Source: Beta vulgaris subsp. vulgaris (taxonomy: Eukaryota; Streptophyta; Magnoliopsida; Caryophyllales; Amaranthaceae). Taken from it: a stretch of 64,000 nucleotides of DNA. The number at the start of each line of letters is the position of its first letter. The first letter of the stretch is position 1. Shown here piece after piece: positions 22,537 through 34,464 of the stretch. The DNA is taken from contig NC_079209.1 of the NCBI RefSeq assembly GCF_026745355.1, positions 16,206,761 to 16,270,760 on the forward strand, written 5' to 3'. The notes under the pieces are model-generated. The model saw only the letters and a program-made list of their open reading frames with translations. It was not told the DNA's origin and did no database searches. The position numbers were made by a program, and so were the translations under genes.

Positions 22537-23966
22537 ATGCACAGTTTCCCTAGGTTCATGATAGTGTGCACTTGGAATGTAAGAGTGTTGAACAACCTTG
22601 CTAGACTAGGTGAAATAAAGAAGTTTATGGGCAAACATAAAACTTATGTTGTGGATTTATTAGAAACTAGAGTTAAAGCTCATAATAAGGACAAAATCTT
22701 GAAGAAATTTGGTAATAGGTGGAATTGGGTGCATAACTATGAAGCTTCTGATAGGGGGAGCATTTGGATTGCTTGGAATCCTGTTGTTGTAACTCTTCAA
22801 ATCATTCATAAATCCGCTCAAATTATTCACTACTATGTGAGTGATAAACAGGCTGGTGATCAATGGGTGTTCTCTATGATGTATGGTTTGCACACTTTGG
22901 AAGATAGAAGAAGTATGTGGTTATATCTTAGTGCCATTGACAAGAATGTTATTGAACCTTGGTGCACTATGGCTGACTTTAATGTTATCCTAGCTGTTGT
23001 TGATAGGATTAATGGGGTCCGTATCTCTTCTTATGAAGCACAAGACTTCATTCAATTACTTAATACCACTGACCTTAGTGAGTACAAATCAACTCGACAT
23101 TTTTTCTGTTGGTCTAACAAAGGCACTAGTGATGCTAGAATTAGTAGCAGAATTGATAGATGTCTGGTTAATTCATATTGGTTAGCTAAGTACCCTAACT
23201 TGGTGGTGGAGTACATGAATCCTGGGATCTCAGATTACTCGCTCCTTTACTTCTTTAGTGCCATCAGAGGGCTGGTGGAAGAGGTAGGCTTTTTAATTTT
23301 TTTAATCACATGGCTTCGTATGATCAATTTCCATTTTTAGTGATAGATCAATGGCACAGTAGCATTAGTAGACAATGTAGGATGAAGAATGTATGGATGA
23401 AATAAAAAAATGTGAAGGGTAAACTTAAGCTTTTACATAAAGTTGAATTTGCAAATATGGAAGCTAGGATTGATCTAGCTAGAACTTATCTTCAAAGGGT
23501 TCAGAGCCAACTTCAGAGAGTCCTTAACTGTCCTGTTCTAACTTATGAAGAAAGAGAATGTTCTCAGATCTTGCATAAATTCCTAAATATTGAGGAATCT
23601 GCTCTGAGGCAGAAATCCAAGATTTTATGGTTGAAGCATGGAGATTCTAATTCCTAATTTTTCTTTCATGCTATGAAAGAAAGATTTCTATAGAATATCA
23701 TTTGTCTGCTATATATTGCTCCTGGGGACAGACTCACTACAAATGTTGATATTGAAACTGAAGTGATAGGATTCTATCACAAATTACTAGGGTCAGCTGC
23801 TCCTTCTCTCCCTGTGGTGGATATTGAAATGCTAAGAATTGGTGCTCAAGTGAAGGTTGATGATGCTGTTATGCTTGTAAGACAAGTGACAAGACAGGAA
23901 ATGGATGAAGCTCTTTGGGATACTGATGATGATAAAGCCTCAAGTATTGATGGCTTTAACAGTGAA
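22537..23966 (+). pseudogene. LINE endonuclease and linker to reverse transcriptase
   Basis: A 267-codon open block (22537-23340) encodes an apurinic-type endonuclease: VCTWNVRVLNN at the start, where the second N is the catalytic Asn position, then SIWIAWNPVV, MYGLHTLEDRRSMWLYL, WCTMADFNVIL (canonical GDFN is ADFN here), RISSRIDRCLVN, and NPGISDYSLLYF (canonical SDH is SDY). The linker follows at 23412-23966, with AMKERF and VRQVTRQEMDEALWDTDDDK. It ends in ASSIDGFNSE at the insertion point. The Gly-to-Ala and His-to-Tyr changes would impair nuclease activity. Confidence 0.85.
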
Positions 23967-25134
23967 TAGTCCTATATGCACGCAATGCATGCAAAAGCAA
24001 ATAAAAAGCTCAAGCGTGTAATGACATGTATAAAAAATTATATTTACTTATGTGCAAAAAAAAGCATAAAATGGTTATTTGACGATTTAAAAAAAGGTCT
24101 TGAATAATAAAGAACGATAAGTTCATGAAAAGTGTAAAAAATACATTTAATCCAACATTATATATGAATCCAAAAAAAAGTATAAATGATAATGATATTA
24201 AGCTCGAGATTAAGTTGACAAATAGTCTGCTTTTCTCACCTTGAGGGATGAAACTCAAAGTCATCCTACTAAAACTTTGGCTAGTGTTCTTCTGTTACTC
24301 AACAAAAAGAGTTGAAGGATCAATGTGAATATCTCGAGTATCTCTCTACAAGACAATCCTTAATTATGAGTTCATATTCACCAAGGTTATAAGAATATTA
24401 TTGTATTTCTTTGTTTTTCCTAATTTCTTAAACAAACTTTTATATTTGAATATCCTTAACAACTACCTGATCAGATGACTCTTATTTTTGTTGCTGACAT
24501 GCTGTTGATTATAGTCCCTCAAAGTCATTAAGTTTTTATTTGTTGTTCACAATGTTTGCCAATGATACATTCTTTTACCCTATTTCCTAAATAAAGTTAT
24601 ATCAAAAAAAGATTAATGTCAAGCCTATGATCAACAATTTTTTCCTGTGGTAAAAAAAATAATTAATTTATAAAGTTACCTGATTATGTTTTGAAGAATT
24701 TCTAAATCTTTATATGCAGAGGTGAATGAAGAGCAAAAGAATGGATACTGACTTGTTACAATGGAGGAAAAAGAAGATATAGCAGTTTCCATGTGTTATG
24801 TAAATTTTTATTTTTAAAATTTAATATTATAAAATGTTAGTTATTAGATTTTCATGAAATAGAGAATTTTATTTTTAAAAACTGAATTAGATAATAATGT
24901 GGAAACTGAATAACTGTCTTCCACGGTTTAAAAATGGTTTTATTTTTAAATACATTTGTTGGTTTCTTTTTTCTGTTTAATTTATGTAGTCATTTTTATC
25001 TTTTTTTATTTTTATTTTTATTTTTAAAATTTTTTGGTGTTCCCCTTAATTGCCCTATATAATAAAGATTAGTGAGGGTAAAATGGGATTTTAATATTTT
25101 GGTGTCCTACCCCTCTTCACATATAGAATAGAGA
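23967..25134 (-). mobile_element. Helitron-like non-autonomous insertion, 1168 bp, no TSD
   Basis: Removing 23967-25134 fuses GAA to TTTTTTCAA and restores an uninterrupted LINE reading frame (DGFNSE then FFQKAW), so these are the exact ends. There is no target-site duplication, and the host junction is A|T. On the minus strand the element begins TCTCTATTCTATATGTG, a classic Helitron 5' start. It ends GGACTA, preceded by a small GC-containing hairpin (ATGCA, loop TTGCG, TGCAT) about 10 bp inside the end. The canonical 3' CTRR is not exact, so the 3' end is slightly degenerate. No Rep/helicase gene or captured gene fragment was seen. Confidence 0.78.
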
Positions 25135-26694
25135 TTTTTTCAAAAAGCCTGGCAATTTATCAAAACAGATATTTATGATGCAGTGCTGTAATTCTTTGAT
25201 TCTGGTAATCTGCCAACTGATATTAATTGTACTCTTGTCACTCTTGTTCCTAAAGTTCACAATCCTTCTCTTGTGAAAGATGTTAGACTTATTGCCTGTT
25301 GTGCTGTCCTGTATAAAATCATTGCTAAGATTTTGACTACAAGGATGCAATCCATGTTGGTAGTATTATTGACCTTGTAGAAGCTAGGTTCATTCCTGGG
25401 AGAACTATTTCGGACAACATTCTGCTTGCTAGTGATGTCATCAAGGGTTACACTACTAACAATATTTCTCTTAGATGCATGTTGAAGATTGATTTGAAGA
25501 AGGCCTATGACTCTATTGAATGGTCCTTCCTAGAGACTATTATGAGTGATGAGTTAGGCTTTCCTACTGAATTTGTGAAATGGGTTATGGCATTTGTCAC
25601 TTTTGCCACCTTTTCTATTCTCATTAATGGTGCTTGTAAACCTTTTGCTGCTAAAAAAGGTTTGAGACAAGGAGACCCTCTGTCTCCATTTCTTTTTGCT
25701 ATGGGTATGGGATATCTTTCTAGTTACGTGGGGGCAGTTGATTGCTGATGGTGAGTTTAATTTTCATCCTAGGTGTAAAAGACTAAATCTCACCCATTTG
25801 ATGTTTGATGATGACTTGTTGATATTTGCTAGAGATCATACCAGATCATTACAACTTTTATTTCTTGCTTTTACAAATTCTCCCAAGCTTCTGGTCTTAA
25901 AGCAAATTTAGACAAGAGTCATCTCTACTTGGGAGGGGTTAGTGTGGATCAAAAGAACATGCTTCAATCAGTTGTGAATATACCTTTGGGTCCCTTCCCC
26001 TTTAAATACTTAGGTGTTCCTCTCACAACAAGGAAACTTTTTTACCATGAATGTAAACCCTTGATTGATAAGACTATGGCAAGAGTGAGAGCTTGGTCAG
26101 TTAAGAAACTCTCCTATGTAGCTAGGCTTCATCTTGTCCCTTTTATTCTTCATGGCTTCCAACTTTATTGGTGTCAAATTTTTGTTCTCCCTAAGAAACT
26201 CAGGAAGGAGATCCAAAGCATTTGTAGAATGTTTTTTTTGGACTGGTCAGGGATCCCATTCAAAGAAAGCTCTTATTGCATGGGAGACTTTATGTTTGCC
26301 TAAAACAGGAGGTGGCTTTAATGTGAAAAACCTTACTATATAGAATAAAGTTGATGTTGCAAAACACTTTAGCGGTATTTCCCAAAAACAAGATAGACTT
26401 TGGATACAATGGATTCATGCTTACTATATTAAGCACCATGACATTCTCACTATGAACATCCCTAATAGACTTTCTGGGCAATGAAGTAGAATATGGAAAG
26501 AAGGCAGATTTTTCATGAATTTCAATCTCGGCCAATGCTTACAACTCCCTCTTTCTCTATTAAGAAGCTGTATATTAGTATGTGTGGTCCTGTTAGATGG
26601 AAGAGAATCATCTATAACAACAAGGCTAGCCCTAAAGCCTTATTTGTCATTTGGTTAGCTCTTCATGGTAGACTTGCTACTAAAGATTAAATTG
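25135..26694 (+). pseudogene. LINE reverse transcriptase and start of zf-RVT
   Basis: The RT core resumes directly after the Helitron-like insertion, with LVTLVPKVHNPSLVKDVRLI in one frame, then ARFIPGRTISDNILLASDVI, LKIDLKKAYDSIEWSFLE and KKGLRQGDPLSPFLF. The catalytic loop is FDDDLLIFARD; the usual F/YADD appears as FDDD. FKYLGVPLTTRK and WSVKKLSYVARLHL follow. The zf-RVT start (LTTPSFSIKKLYISM, ASPKALFVIWLALHGRLATK) ends at 26690. Three or more frame changes are present. Confidence 0.88.
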
Positions 26695-27660
26695 TCAACA
26701 TAAACTTCAATGTGTCCTCACCTTCTGGACTGCGAAGACTTTCTTGACCAACTTCTGGTATGTGGCTTAAGCATTATACAAGCCAAAGGGCATTTCTTTA
26801 TAGTTATAAACTCCACAATCTTTAATGAAAGCAGCTTTCTTTCTCTCTGCCTCTAAAAGAATGATCTAGTGATACCCAGAGAATGCGTCCATAAAGCTAA
26901 ATAATGCATGACCGCTAGTGGAATACACCAACTGGTCTACCCTTGCTAACGAGTAGCAATCTTTCGGACAAGCTCTATTAAGATTCGTAAAATCTATACA
27001 CATCCGCGACTAGAAATAGTTTTTTTCACCATTACTACATTTGGCAGCCACTTAGGGTAGTCTCAAGCCTCAATTAAATAAGCCGCAAGTAACTTATCAA
27101 CTTCTTCTTTGGTAGGCTCTATTCTTTTCTGATGAAAAATTCATTTTCTTGTGCTTGACCGAATAGGTTGCACTGTCAAAATTCAAGCGATGAATCATTA
27201 GGTTCGGGTCTATTCTCGACATCTCATTCCCCGAGAACGCGAATACATCAGCGTTTTCTCGTTGGAGAATCACCAGGTTGACCCTGACCTCAGGGTCCAT
27301 GTTTGTTCCGACAGCGACCGTTGTTAAAGGATCATTTGCTAGCATTTCTTGCTTAGATTCGCCATCAGGCTTAGGTCTTGGTGAATCTTCTGATCGAGCT
27401 TTCAGATCTATCATAGTTTTTTCCATGGCTATTTTTATATTTTTTCTTAGAACTTTCCTCGTCCGCCATCGCCTTTTTCTTGCTCTCTTCTCCTTCCGCG
27501 TTGGTGGACTCAAATCTTCTACGAGAATCCTTCGTGAGGGTTGCTCCAAAGCCGTTAAGTAGCATGATTTGGCAGAGCTTCCTCCATCAACCAAGATTTT
27601 ATGAATAAAACAGTTTGCAACTTTAATTTTATAGTGACAACCAGATGGTCGTCATGAGGA
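26695..27660 (-). pseudogene. Tat-like pol fragment: protease and partial reverse transcriptase
   Basis: The protease segment VANCFIHKILVDGGSSAKS is followed by a basic/acidic linker, then ILQRENADVFAFSGNEMSRI and LMIHRLNFDSATYSVKHKKM, which lead into RT. The RT reads MCIDFTNLNRACPKDCYSLA, then VDQLVYSTSGHALFSFMDAF, KEMPFGLYNA and finally HIEVYVDN, where the sequence is cut at 26695. Internal stops are frequent. Confidence 0.85.
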
Positions 27661-27664
27661 TATA

Positions 27665-29428
27665 TGGTAAGTGTCGTTATGCATACAAATTAAAACCTTA
27701 TTTTATCCACATTAATATTATCTAAGTTTAGTACAACGATAAATAAGGGTCGATCCTACAGAGAAGTTTATATAATCCTAAAATCCAAGTTCAACTAATT
27801 AAGAGTGCTTAACTATTATATACATGTTATTTACTAATATAAACATATACACATTGTTCATGGGGGGTTTACGAAATGTTTTTATGAAAGTAAAAACTAC
27901 AAAAGATAAATCTATCCTATATTTACAAGTGATGACAAGTAATTCCATTTTACACTCATATTACTTTCAGAGATTAATCATTTACTGAACTCGATTATAC
28001 TTCCAATTTCATAAATCCAAGACTGATTAGATAGATTAACTGTAGGAATTCAAGTAGCCAAACTCCCCTATACTTCCATACTTCTAATCAACATTGAACT
28101 AGGCCGAATATCGATTTTAAACTAATCTAATCACTACAAGTATTTCGCAACTCCCGACGATTAAACTAGAAGCATTATAGAACGAGAAGTACATCATTAA
28201 TCCCTAGTTAATCTAAACATAACATATCTTTATGTTTAAAGAACTAGTCCAAGTTATATTCTAGTTTGAACTTACAACCATCTTTGCAGGCGTAAATTAA
28301 ACTAGTTGCCACTTGTTGTTATATAACTTAGACTAGGCTAAATTACATAACTAACAATAATCTCAACTTTATACCTAATAAGATAGCAAATTAATAAGCA
28401 TAAAGTTGAAATATGAACATTAAAATCAAATATAACTTGAGTATCCAACTATACCAATCTTGATTTCAACTTGTAAATTTAACACAACAATCCAACTCAA
28501 TTCAAATAATATAATCCAAACTTGCTATGAAATTCATTAGTATAATCAGAAAATTTCGAAACTATATTGAAAGTACAAGAGAAAGAGAGAAGAACTTATA
28601 AATTTGCGTGGAGATTCGCCTTCGAGTTTCGGATTTCGCACCTACGTCCAAGTTTGAATCTCACCCTCCCCGGTTGTGTGCTAGGACTCCAACCAAAGGT
28701 TGTCTTCTTCGTCGAACTCGAGCACCCCAATTAGCTTCAAAACCTCGCGAAATTCTCTGCTTTTTTTCACTCGAAATTCTTTGAAAATTATTGCAAACCC
28801 ATTTTCGAACCTTGATGGTATTTACCCAAATTCGCCGCCCTTAATCGAGTTTTCAAACCAATTGGACCCAAGAATTGGGATTGTTATTTTTCGGCCCTAA
28901 AAACGACCCTTCTCGATTTGCATCGCACCTTGCGGTTGGGCTTCATCTCATTGGTGGATTGATGCAACTTGCAAGCTTTGTGATTGGATGGGTGATGTGG
29001 ATGAAGGATGGCGGTGAAGGAACGTACTTGTTCTTTCTTTCATTTCTTCTGTTTCTTTCTTCTATTTTCTTTTCTTCTTTGTTTTCTTCTTTGATTTTTT
29101 TCCTTTTTCATTGCTTCTCAAAGTCTCACGTGTTGCTTCTTCATTTTGTTTCCTTTTCTTTTTTTCTTTTTTTTTTCTTCTTGTCTTCTATCTAATTGAA
29201 GTTTGGACTAATCTTTAACAAGAGGAATTGGGCTTGCCTTGCAGTTCTTGGACCAAGATTGATCATGAAACAAAAACATTATAATTAAGTAATATTAGTA
29301 ATAAATAAAAACATAGCATATTATATCTAATAGTATTAAAAATATATAAAATTTATAAAATAATAATATAAACACACTTATAATAATAATATAAGGGGAG
29401 ATAAATCTATTATTTTACGCACTTATCA
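27665..29428. mobile_element. Solo LTR, 1764 bp, TSD ATATA, inserted in the Tat element
   Basis: The segment starts TGGTAAGTG and ends CACTTATCA, with ATATA on both sides (27660-27664 and 29429-29433). On the minus strand the Tat frame runs ...FSVEDANHVI, then YPHDDHLVVTIKL across the deleted insertion, confirming the borders. It contains no gene. It shares the motif AAGGGTCGA followed by C-rich text, and the CACTTATCA end, with the Athila LTR at 53332, so an Athila-related origin on the minus strand is likely but inferred. Confidence 0.85.
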
Positions 29429-29433
29429 ATATA

Positions 29434-31128
29434 TTACATGATTTGCATCTTCGACCGAGAAAGACATGGCCGACATGACTCGTGGTTTCTTAAGGAGAAG
29501 CTTTTGCTGAAATTAATCTGGTGCATGAACTTTTTCAAACTGGCCTTTGCCCCGTTGACACTTCCATCATGAATTTTGCTGCCACTGATCACATGTATCT
29601 CGCCTATCCAAGACTGAATATTCTGATCCTTGAACTTTACCAAGTCACCATCACTCGTTTGGACTTTATACTGAGTGAAGTAACCTCTATGGATGAGATC
29701 CTCCGAATTATCCTTCAAATGCCTATAGTCTTCAGTCAAGTGGCCGTGATCTCCATGAAAATTACACAACTTAGTGTTGTCACGGTTCTTATGGAACATC
29801 TTTTTTCGTCGTTGTCATTTGTCACTCTCCTTAATCATGGTGTATATTTGTGCCTTGGAGGTTGTTAGTTGTGTGCACGCATCATCTATCCATATCTTTG
29901 CATTCACTTCTCTCCCGGTTACCACGCTCTCGGTCGTTTCCATTCTTAACCATGTTAGATTCTTTTATTTCATCTCAGACGCGATAACCCCTATCTTTTC
30001 GTGACTTCTCATCCTTCATCTTCTCGGAATGTCGATACAGGCTGCTAGTAGCTTTAGCAAATTCTTCTCCTCTTATGAAATCATTGGCCTTCCCCAGTAC
30101 CGACCCCAATGATGTGAATGTTTTGCGGCCCGAATAGCTCATGAATGCAGACCCCTCTCTCAGCCTAGTCATTAAAGCTAAGACTTTTTGTTTCACCTTG
30201 CTTGATAGAAAGCAATTCACCAATAATGTGCTCGCGACGCCTATTACTTACAAAATGAGTAGTGAATGTAGATGACAATTGAGAGAAATTAAAGATAATA
30301 CCCAGTTTCAAACTCTTAAACGAAGTTTGGGCGATCCCGGTCAAAGCAGATGGAAACACCTTGCACCAGATGAATTCCACCTAAGTGTATAAGAACATGT
30401 GACCTTCGTATGTCGTGACATGATCATCTGGCTCAAAAGTGCCTTCGCACTTGTAAGACGGCATCTTGATCCTTGGCATAGGATGATTTAAGATTTTCAG
30501 AACAAAGGGAGAGAGTTTTGGTGTGATCAGTAGGTGTCCACCAACCGAATTGTTACTACCACCGGTGGTGATGTACTCACGGTTGGAGTTACCCCGATTT
30601 TCCTCGTCCTCAAAATTATAGAGCTTTTTAGTGTCTAGCAATCATTCCTCATACCAGATAGGTTGAGTTACTTCTCGAACTGGCGTCCCTCTTTAGTGAA
30701 GGTACGCGTCTTTCTTAACGGAGTTCCGTCAGCGTTCCTACTAGTTAAAACTAGTGTTCACTTATCGTTTCCGACATCAGTATTTGGGGAAGGAGTGTTA
30801 TTAGGCAGAGGAGTGCCCATCAACATATCGATGAAGGATGCTACAGTTTTCAACTGCTCAAGAGAAAATTGACTCAACTGAGCCAAACTGAATGGAACTA
30901 GGGTGGAACTAGGGTGCCCCTACAGGTCTAGGGTTCAACAGTTATCGTTCTCTTGAGGAATATTGTTGTCTAGGGTTCACTCAGCATTGTTTTCAGGCGT
31001 CCTACAGTGGAACTAGAAGGCCCCTACAGGTCCGGTAACAAGGGGTTGGGAATACCCTTGTCCAACTCTTAATCTTGATGGATCGTGACTTGTGTTGTTT
31101 GTCTTGTCCATGTCCGCTTCCAAAGATG
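29434..31128 (-). pseudogene. Tat-like gag remnant
   Basis: Typical Tat capsid blocks appear in order across frame changes: KLSPFVLKILNHPMPRIKMP, EPDDHVTTYEGHMFLYT, WCKVFPSALTGIAQTSFKSL, FSQLSSTFTTHFVSNRRREH, LALMTRLREGSAFMSYSGRK and GSVLGKANDFIRGEEFAKAT. The nucleocapsid-like CNFHGDHGHLTEDYRHLK follows. The start is about 31128. Multiple stops are present. The gag-protease junction is interrupted by the solo LTR. Confidence 0.88.
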
Positions 31129-31133
31129 CGAGA

Positions 31134-31151
31134 CCCCTTCTTCTAGCGCCA
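31134..31151 (-). other. Tat primer-binding site
   Basis: The minus strand reads TGGCGCTAGAAGAAGGGG, the form found in Tat-group elements, about 11 bp inside the likely LTR end. Confidence 0.7.
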
Positions 31152-31162
31152 AGTTATTTCAG

Positions 31163-31553
31163 TGTTGAAACGGTGGTGGACCTCTGAGTTGTCCGTCAAT
31201 GATTAAGGGGTGTCCGAGACTGGAAAGCTACAGGAGAACAAACGTAAACTACCCTCGGGGGGATGTGAGAAAATCCCCTCTGACGCTCAAGTCAGTGTAT
31301 GTTCGTGAAGGATTTAGAGAGATAAGCTATTTTTAGGTGTGAGAGAATGTACCTGCATAATAGTACCATTTGGCAATTTATAGGAGTATTGTTCATCTGA
31401 TAGAATATGTAATCCTTTAACACGTATACGACTGAGATGAATCTGATCGGACCATAATCATAAGTGGCTTGATTTTGGACGAGGAGATTGCGTCTTAGTA
31501 GATTCATGTCGGACACATGAAGTGTGTCCGATAGCGAACTTGGGTACTACGCA
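31163..31553 (-). repeat. Tat 5' LTR (approximate)
   Basis: A segment starting TGTTGAAACGG and ending ...TACGCA lies beyond the primer-binding site on the side expected for the 5' LTR. The inner edge could be a few bases nearer the primer site. No second copy exists in the window to confirm the limits. Confidence 0.5.
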
Positions 31554-31556
31554 TAC

Positions 31557-32300
31557 AAGGATCATGGTGATAGTAAGGTAATTTCCGTAAAATTACAAAT
31601 CTTACATGTAACTTTTGAACCATTATTAACTATGGATAACAAAGAATATGTGTAAGATTACTTTTCTAGAGTATCTACAATTGTGAACCAAATGAAGTCA
31701 TATGGTGAAAGTATTAGTGATGTAACTATGGTTAGTAATTTTTTAAGGAATCTTACAAAGTATTTCAATCATGTTGTTGCTGCTATACAAAAATCTAAAC
31801 AATGTCGACTTGTACTTTTGATAAGTTAATGGATTCCTTACTACCCCATGTAGCTAGAATCAACTGGTCACATGAAAAGGTAGAGGAAAATGCATTTTAA
31901 GTGAAGGGGCTTTCTTCATAAGAATTGGAAGCAAATGAGTGGCGGTCAAATGACAAAGGTCGCGGTAATGATAAAGGTGTTGAGATTCGTACTATGGGTA
32001 GTCGAGGTCACAATCGTGAAGAATGTGGAGGGTGTGGTCTATCTGTAGGACAACGTCAGTCAGTGAGTATTAACGAATATTACTATTGCAAACGGTATAG
32101 TCACAAAGAAGATCGATGTTGGGATAAGAAAAAAGATGAGTAAGAGAAATCTTGTGTTGAAAAGAAAGTTGTGGAAGAGAGCAGTGTTGAAGTCAATTGT
32201 GTGGTTGTATGTTTATGGAAGAAATTACGTTCTTCAAAAGTTAGAGTGAAGTGTGTGTGTGTTTTGTGTTCATGTTCTAGTTGTAGCAATCTTCTAACTT
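31557..32300 (+). pseudogene. Copia gag fragment
   Basis: The plus strand encodes part of a UBN2-type gag: DYFSRVSTIVNQMKSYGESI, VSNFLRNLTKYFNHVVAAIQ, then a degenerate knuckle YYYCKRYSHKEDRCWDKKKD whose first Cys is Tyr. Protease, integrase and RT are missing, and a purine tract with an LTR-like sequence follows within 150 bp, so the element has lost its pol. Confidence 0.75.
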
Positions 32301-32577
32301 ATGCATGTGTGTAGCAACATTCACACCAGCAGCATAAAATGCATGTGTTCATCAAAAGTGTAATGCAATATGGAAATAATGTCTAGCAGAAAGGGAAAGT
32401 TATTTGGGTGGTATGCCCTTTTGAAGCAAGGGGGTGTATAGAGTATCGTGCTTCAAAGTAGTGGGTGTGGCTTTCTAAATTATCTAATCAATTGTTGTTA
32501 GTGGTTTATAGTTTTAGTAAAATAAGGAGTTTATTTAGTCAAGTGTACTTAGTGCTTTGTTGTTACTGGATTTACTA

Positions 32578-34100
32578 GACTAGTAGAAAAAGGTCAATTT
32601 GCGTCACCCCATTTGCGTCGCACAAACACGGAAACGACGCAAAAATACTATTTGTCTCGCACTCAATGAAGAGTGCGACGCATAACATGGGTCCAGATCA
32701 TAAAAAGAAGATTTGCGTCAGACAATTTGAAGCACGCGACGCAAACGATCCAACAATGTGCGTCGCACGTGCCTAATTGTGCGACGCAGATGACACGAAA
32801 TAAATTTGGACCCGCTCACTTTGTTTAAACCCTAGCGCCTCATCTAAACATTGCAGCGCCTCTCTCAACTTCATTTCACCCTCACTCTCACTCCAACTTC
32901 TAGCGGCTCTCTCTCTTCATCTTCCTCTCCCATCTCACTGTCACTCCCTCTCTCTCTCTTCATCTTCCTCTTCCATCTCAACATTACAGCGCCTTTCTCT
33001 ATCTTAATCTCGCTGGAACTTCATTTTCATCATCTTCTTCGTTTTCTCTGTCAGATTCAAGAAGTGTAAGAGAAGATCTTCTGCTAAACTGAAGATCTGA
33101 CCGTTAAGAAAGACTCATCAGCAGACGCATCCTAGGCGAGTCGATCTCGTGCCGGCGAATCAAATCTGGGTAATTTAGAACTGCAAACTTACCTTCATAA
33201 ACGCTTTAGATTTTAATTTTTTTTATTAGATCTGATTTTATTTATTTCGGTTTTTTTAATTCTGTTTTCTACTGGAAATCTAGGTAATTTAGGACTGTTT
33301 CTCGTCGGTTTAAAGGGTGAGGATTGAAGATTAAACTCTCGTCGGTGAAGATTGAAGAACATTATCTCGTCGGTGAAGATTGAAGAACATTGAACTCTCG
33401 TCGGTTCAGATTTGTTTTTAGTTATGTTTTTTTAGTTTTCCCCTGTGAATCAAGAAAGAAAATATTTTCAGATTCAGGTTTTGTTAATCTATTCAGATTT
33501 TTGTTTTTGTTCAATATTTTCATTTTGTTCGTGTATTTTGTTATTCTTTTTCGATTCTTGTAGTTCTTGTAGTTTCTCAGTTTTTTTGTTAATCTATTCA
33601 GATTTTTGTTTTTGTTCAATATTTTCATTTCACTTTGTTAGTGTATTTTGTTATTCTACGAGAGTTGTTCGATTTTGTTAGTTTCTCATTTTGTTAATCG
33701 ACGAGAGTCATTCTACGCAGATTCTTGTATTTTGAGATCTAATTCTTGTAGTTTGCAAGTTTGCACATCATTCCTAGTTTTTTTTAATTAAAAAAAAACA
33801 TTTTTTTTAAAAAAAAATTGCAATTTGCGTCGCACGTAGCCCAAGGTGCCACGCAAATCACTCATCTGCGTCGCACCCTAGGCTATGTGCGACGCACATT
33901 TCCCTTGTTGGGGGTTGGCAAGATCCACTTGCGTCGTACCGTATAAAGGTGCGACGCAAATAGATGAACCATCTGCGTCGTTTTCGCATACGACACAGAT
34001 CGTTTATGAGTCATTTACGTCGAAGGCTTTGGCGTCGCACCATAGTCCGACGCAAATAGGCGCCTCACATCCGACGCAAATTGCCTTTTCTGTACTAGTG
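32578..34100. mobile_element. Non-autonomous CACTA with TTTGCGTCGCAC subterminal repeats (1523 bp)
   Basis: The left end GACTAGTAGAAAAAGG and the reversed right end CACTAGTACAGAAAAGG both continue into CAATTTGCGTCG. TTGCGTCGCAC-like units occur in both orientations at 32600-32810 and 33820-34090. The interior (32850-33780) has pyrimidine-rich and T-rich text without a recognisable gene. A possible 2-bp TA duplication flanks it; the first base of the left end is G instead of C. Confidence 0.82.
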
Positions 34101-34133
34101 TAGGCTTAAAAATAGGAGGGACTTAGCTGCGTA

Positions 34134-34464
34134 CTCCCTCCGTTTCCTAAAGATCTTCCCTCTTTCCGTTTAAGTGCGTTTTCAAAAGATCTTCCCTCTT
34201 TTACTTTATTCCTTATTTGGAATTTGTTTTACCCTTTTTAACCTCTCATGTCCCTATCATATGATCCACCATTACATTATTAATTCAATTTTACTCTCTT
34301 TCTCTCTCCTACTTTAACCCTTTTTTATTTGTTTATTTATCTTAACCCCTTTCTCTCTCCTACTTTACCCACCCCACACCCCACACCCCACACCCCACAC
34401 AAGTGAATCCTCCTTGGTATATGTATAACAGTAATAAGGAAAATCTTTAGGAAACGAATGGAGT
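34134..34464. mobile_element. Stowaway-type MITE, copy 3 (331 bp, TSD TA)
   Basis: It starts CTCCCTCCGTTTCCTAAAGA and ends TTTAGGAAACGAATGGAG, with TA on each side. It carries a short CCCCACAC tandem expansion near 34370-34400, which explains its greater length than copies 1, 2 and 4. Confidence 0.9.

Larger units (their letters stand above)
21050..26694 (+). mobile_element. LINE retrotransposon, interrupted and 3'-truncated
   Basis: A long plus-strand LINE with ORF1 (DUF4283 and zinc knuckle region), apurinic-type endonuclease, RT and the start of zf-RVT, in normal order. The 5' end is placed near the GTTTTCTCTCC motif at 21059, which is approximate. A Helitron-like insertion (23967-25134) splits it before the RT core. 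The 3' end is lost at 26694, where a Tat retrotransposon fragment begins. Many stops and frameshifts show it is old. Confidence 0.85.
26695..31553 (-). mobile_element. Ty3/gypsy retrotransposon, Tat-like, 3'-truncated
   Basis: On the minus strand the order is LTR (31163-31553), primer-binding site, gag, protease, then RT, stopping right after the catalytic VYVDN at 26695. The 3' two-thirds of pol and the 3' LTR are missing. Gag and pol are separated by a solo LTR of another family (27665-29428). Gag and RT motifs are those of the Tat group. Many stops occur. Confidence 0.85.

Noticed and set aside
33422..33681. Short Phe/Ser or Lys/Asn-rich frames
   Set aside because: T-rich interior of a non-autonomous CACTA with a ~100-bp internal duplication; no domain.
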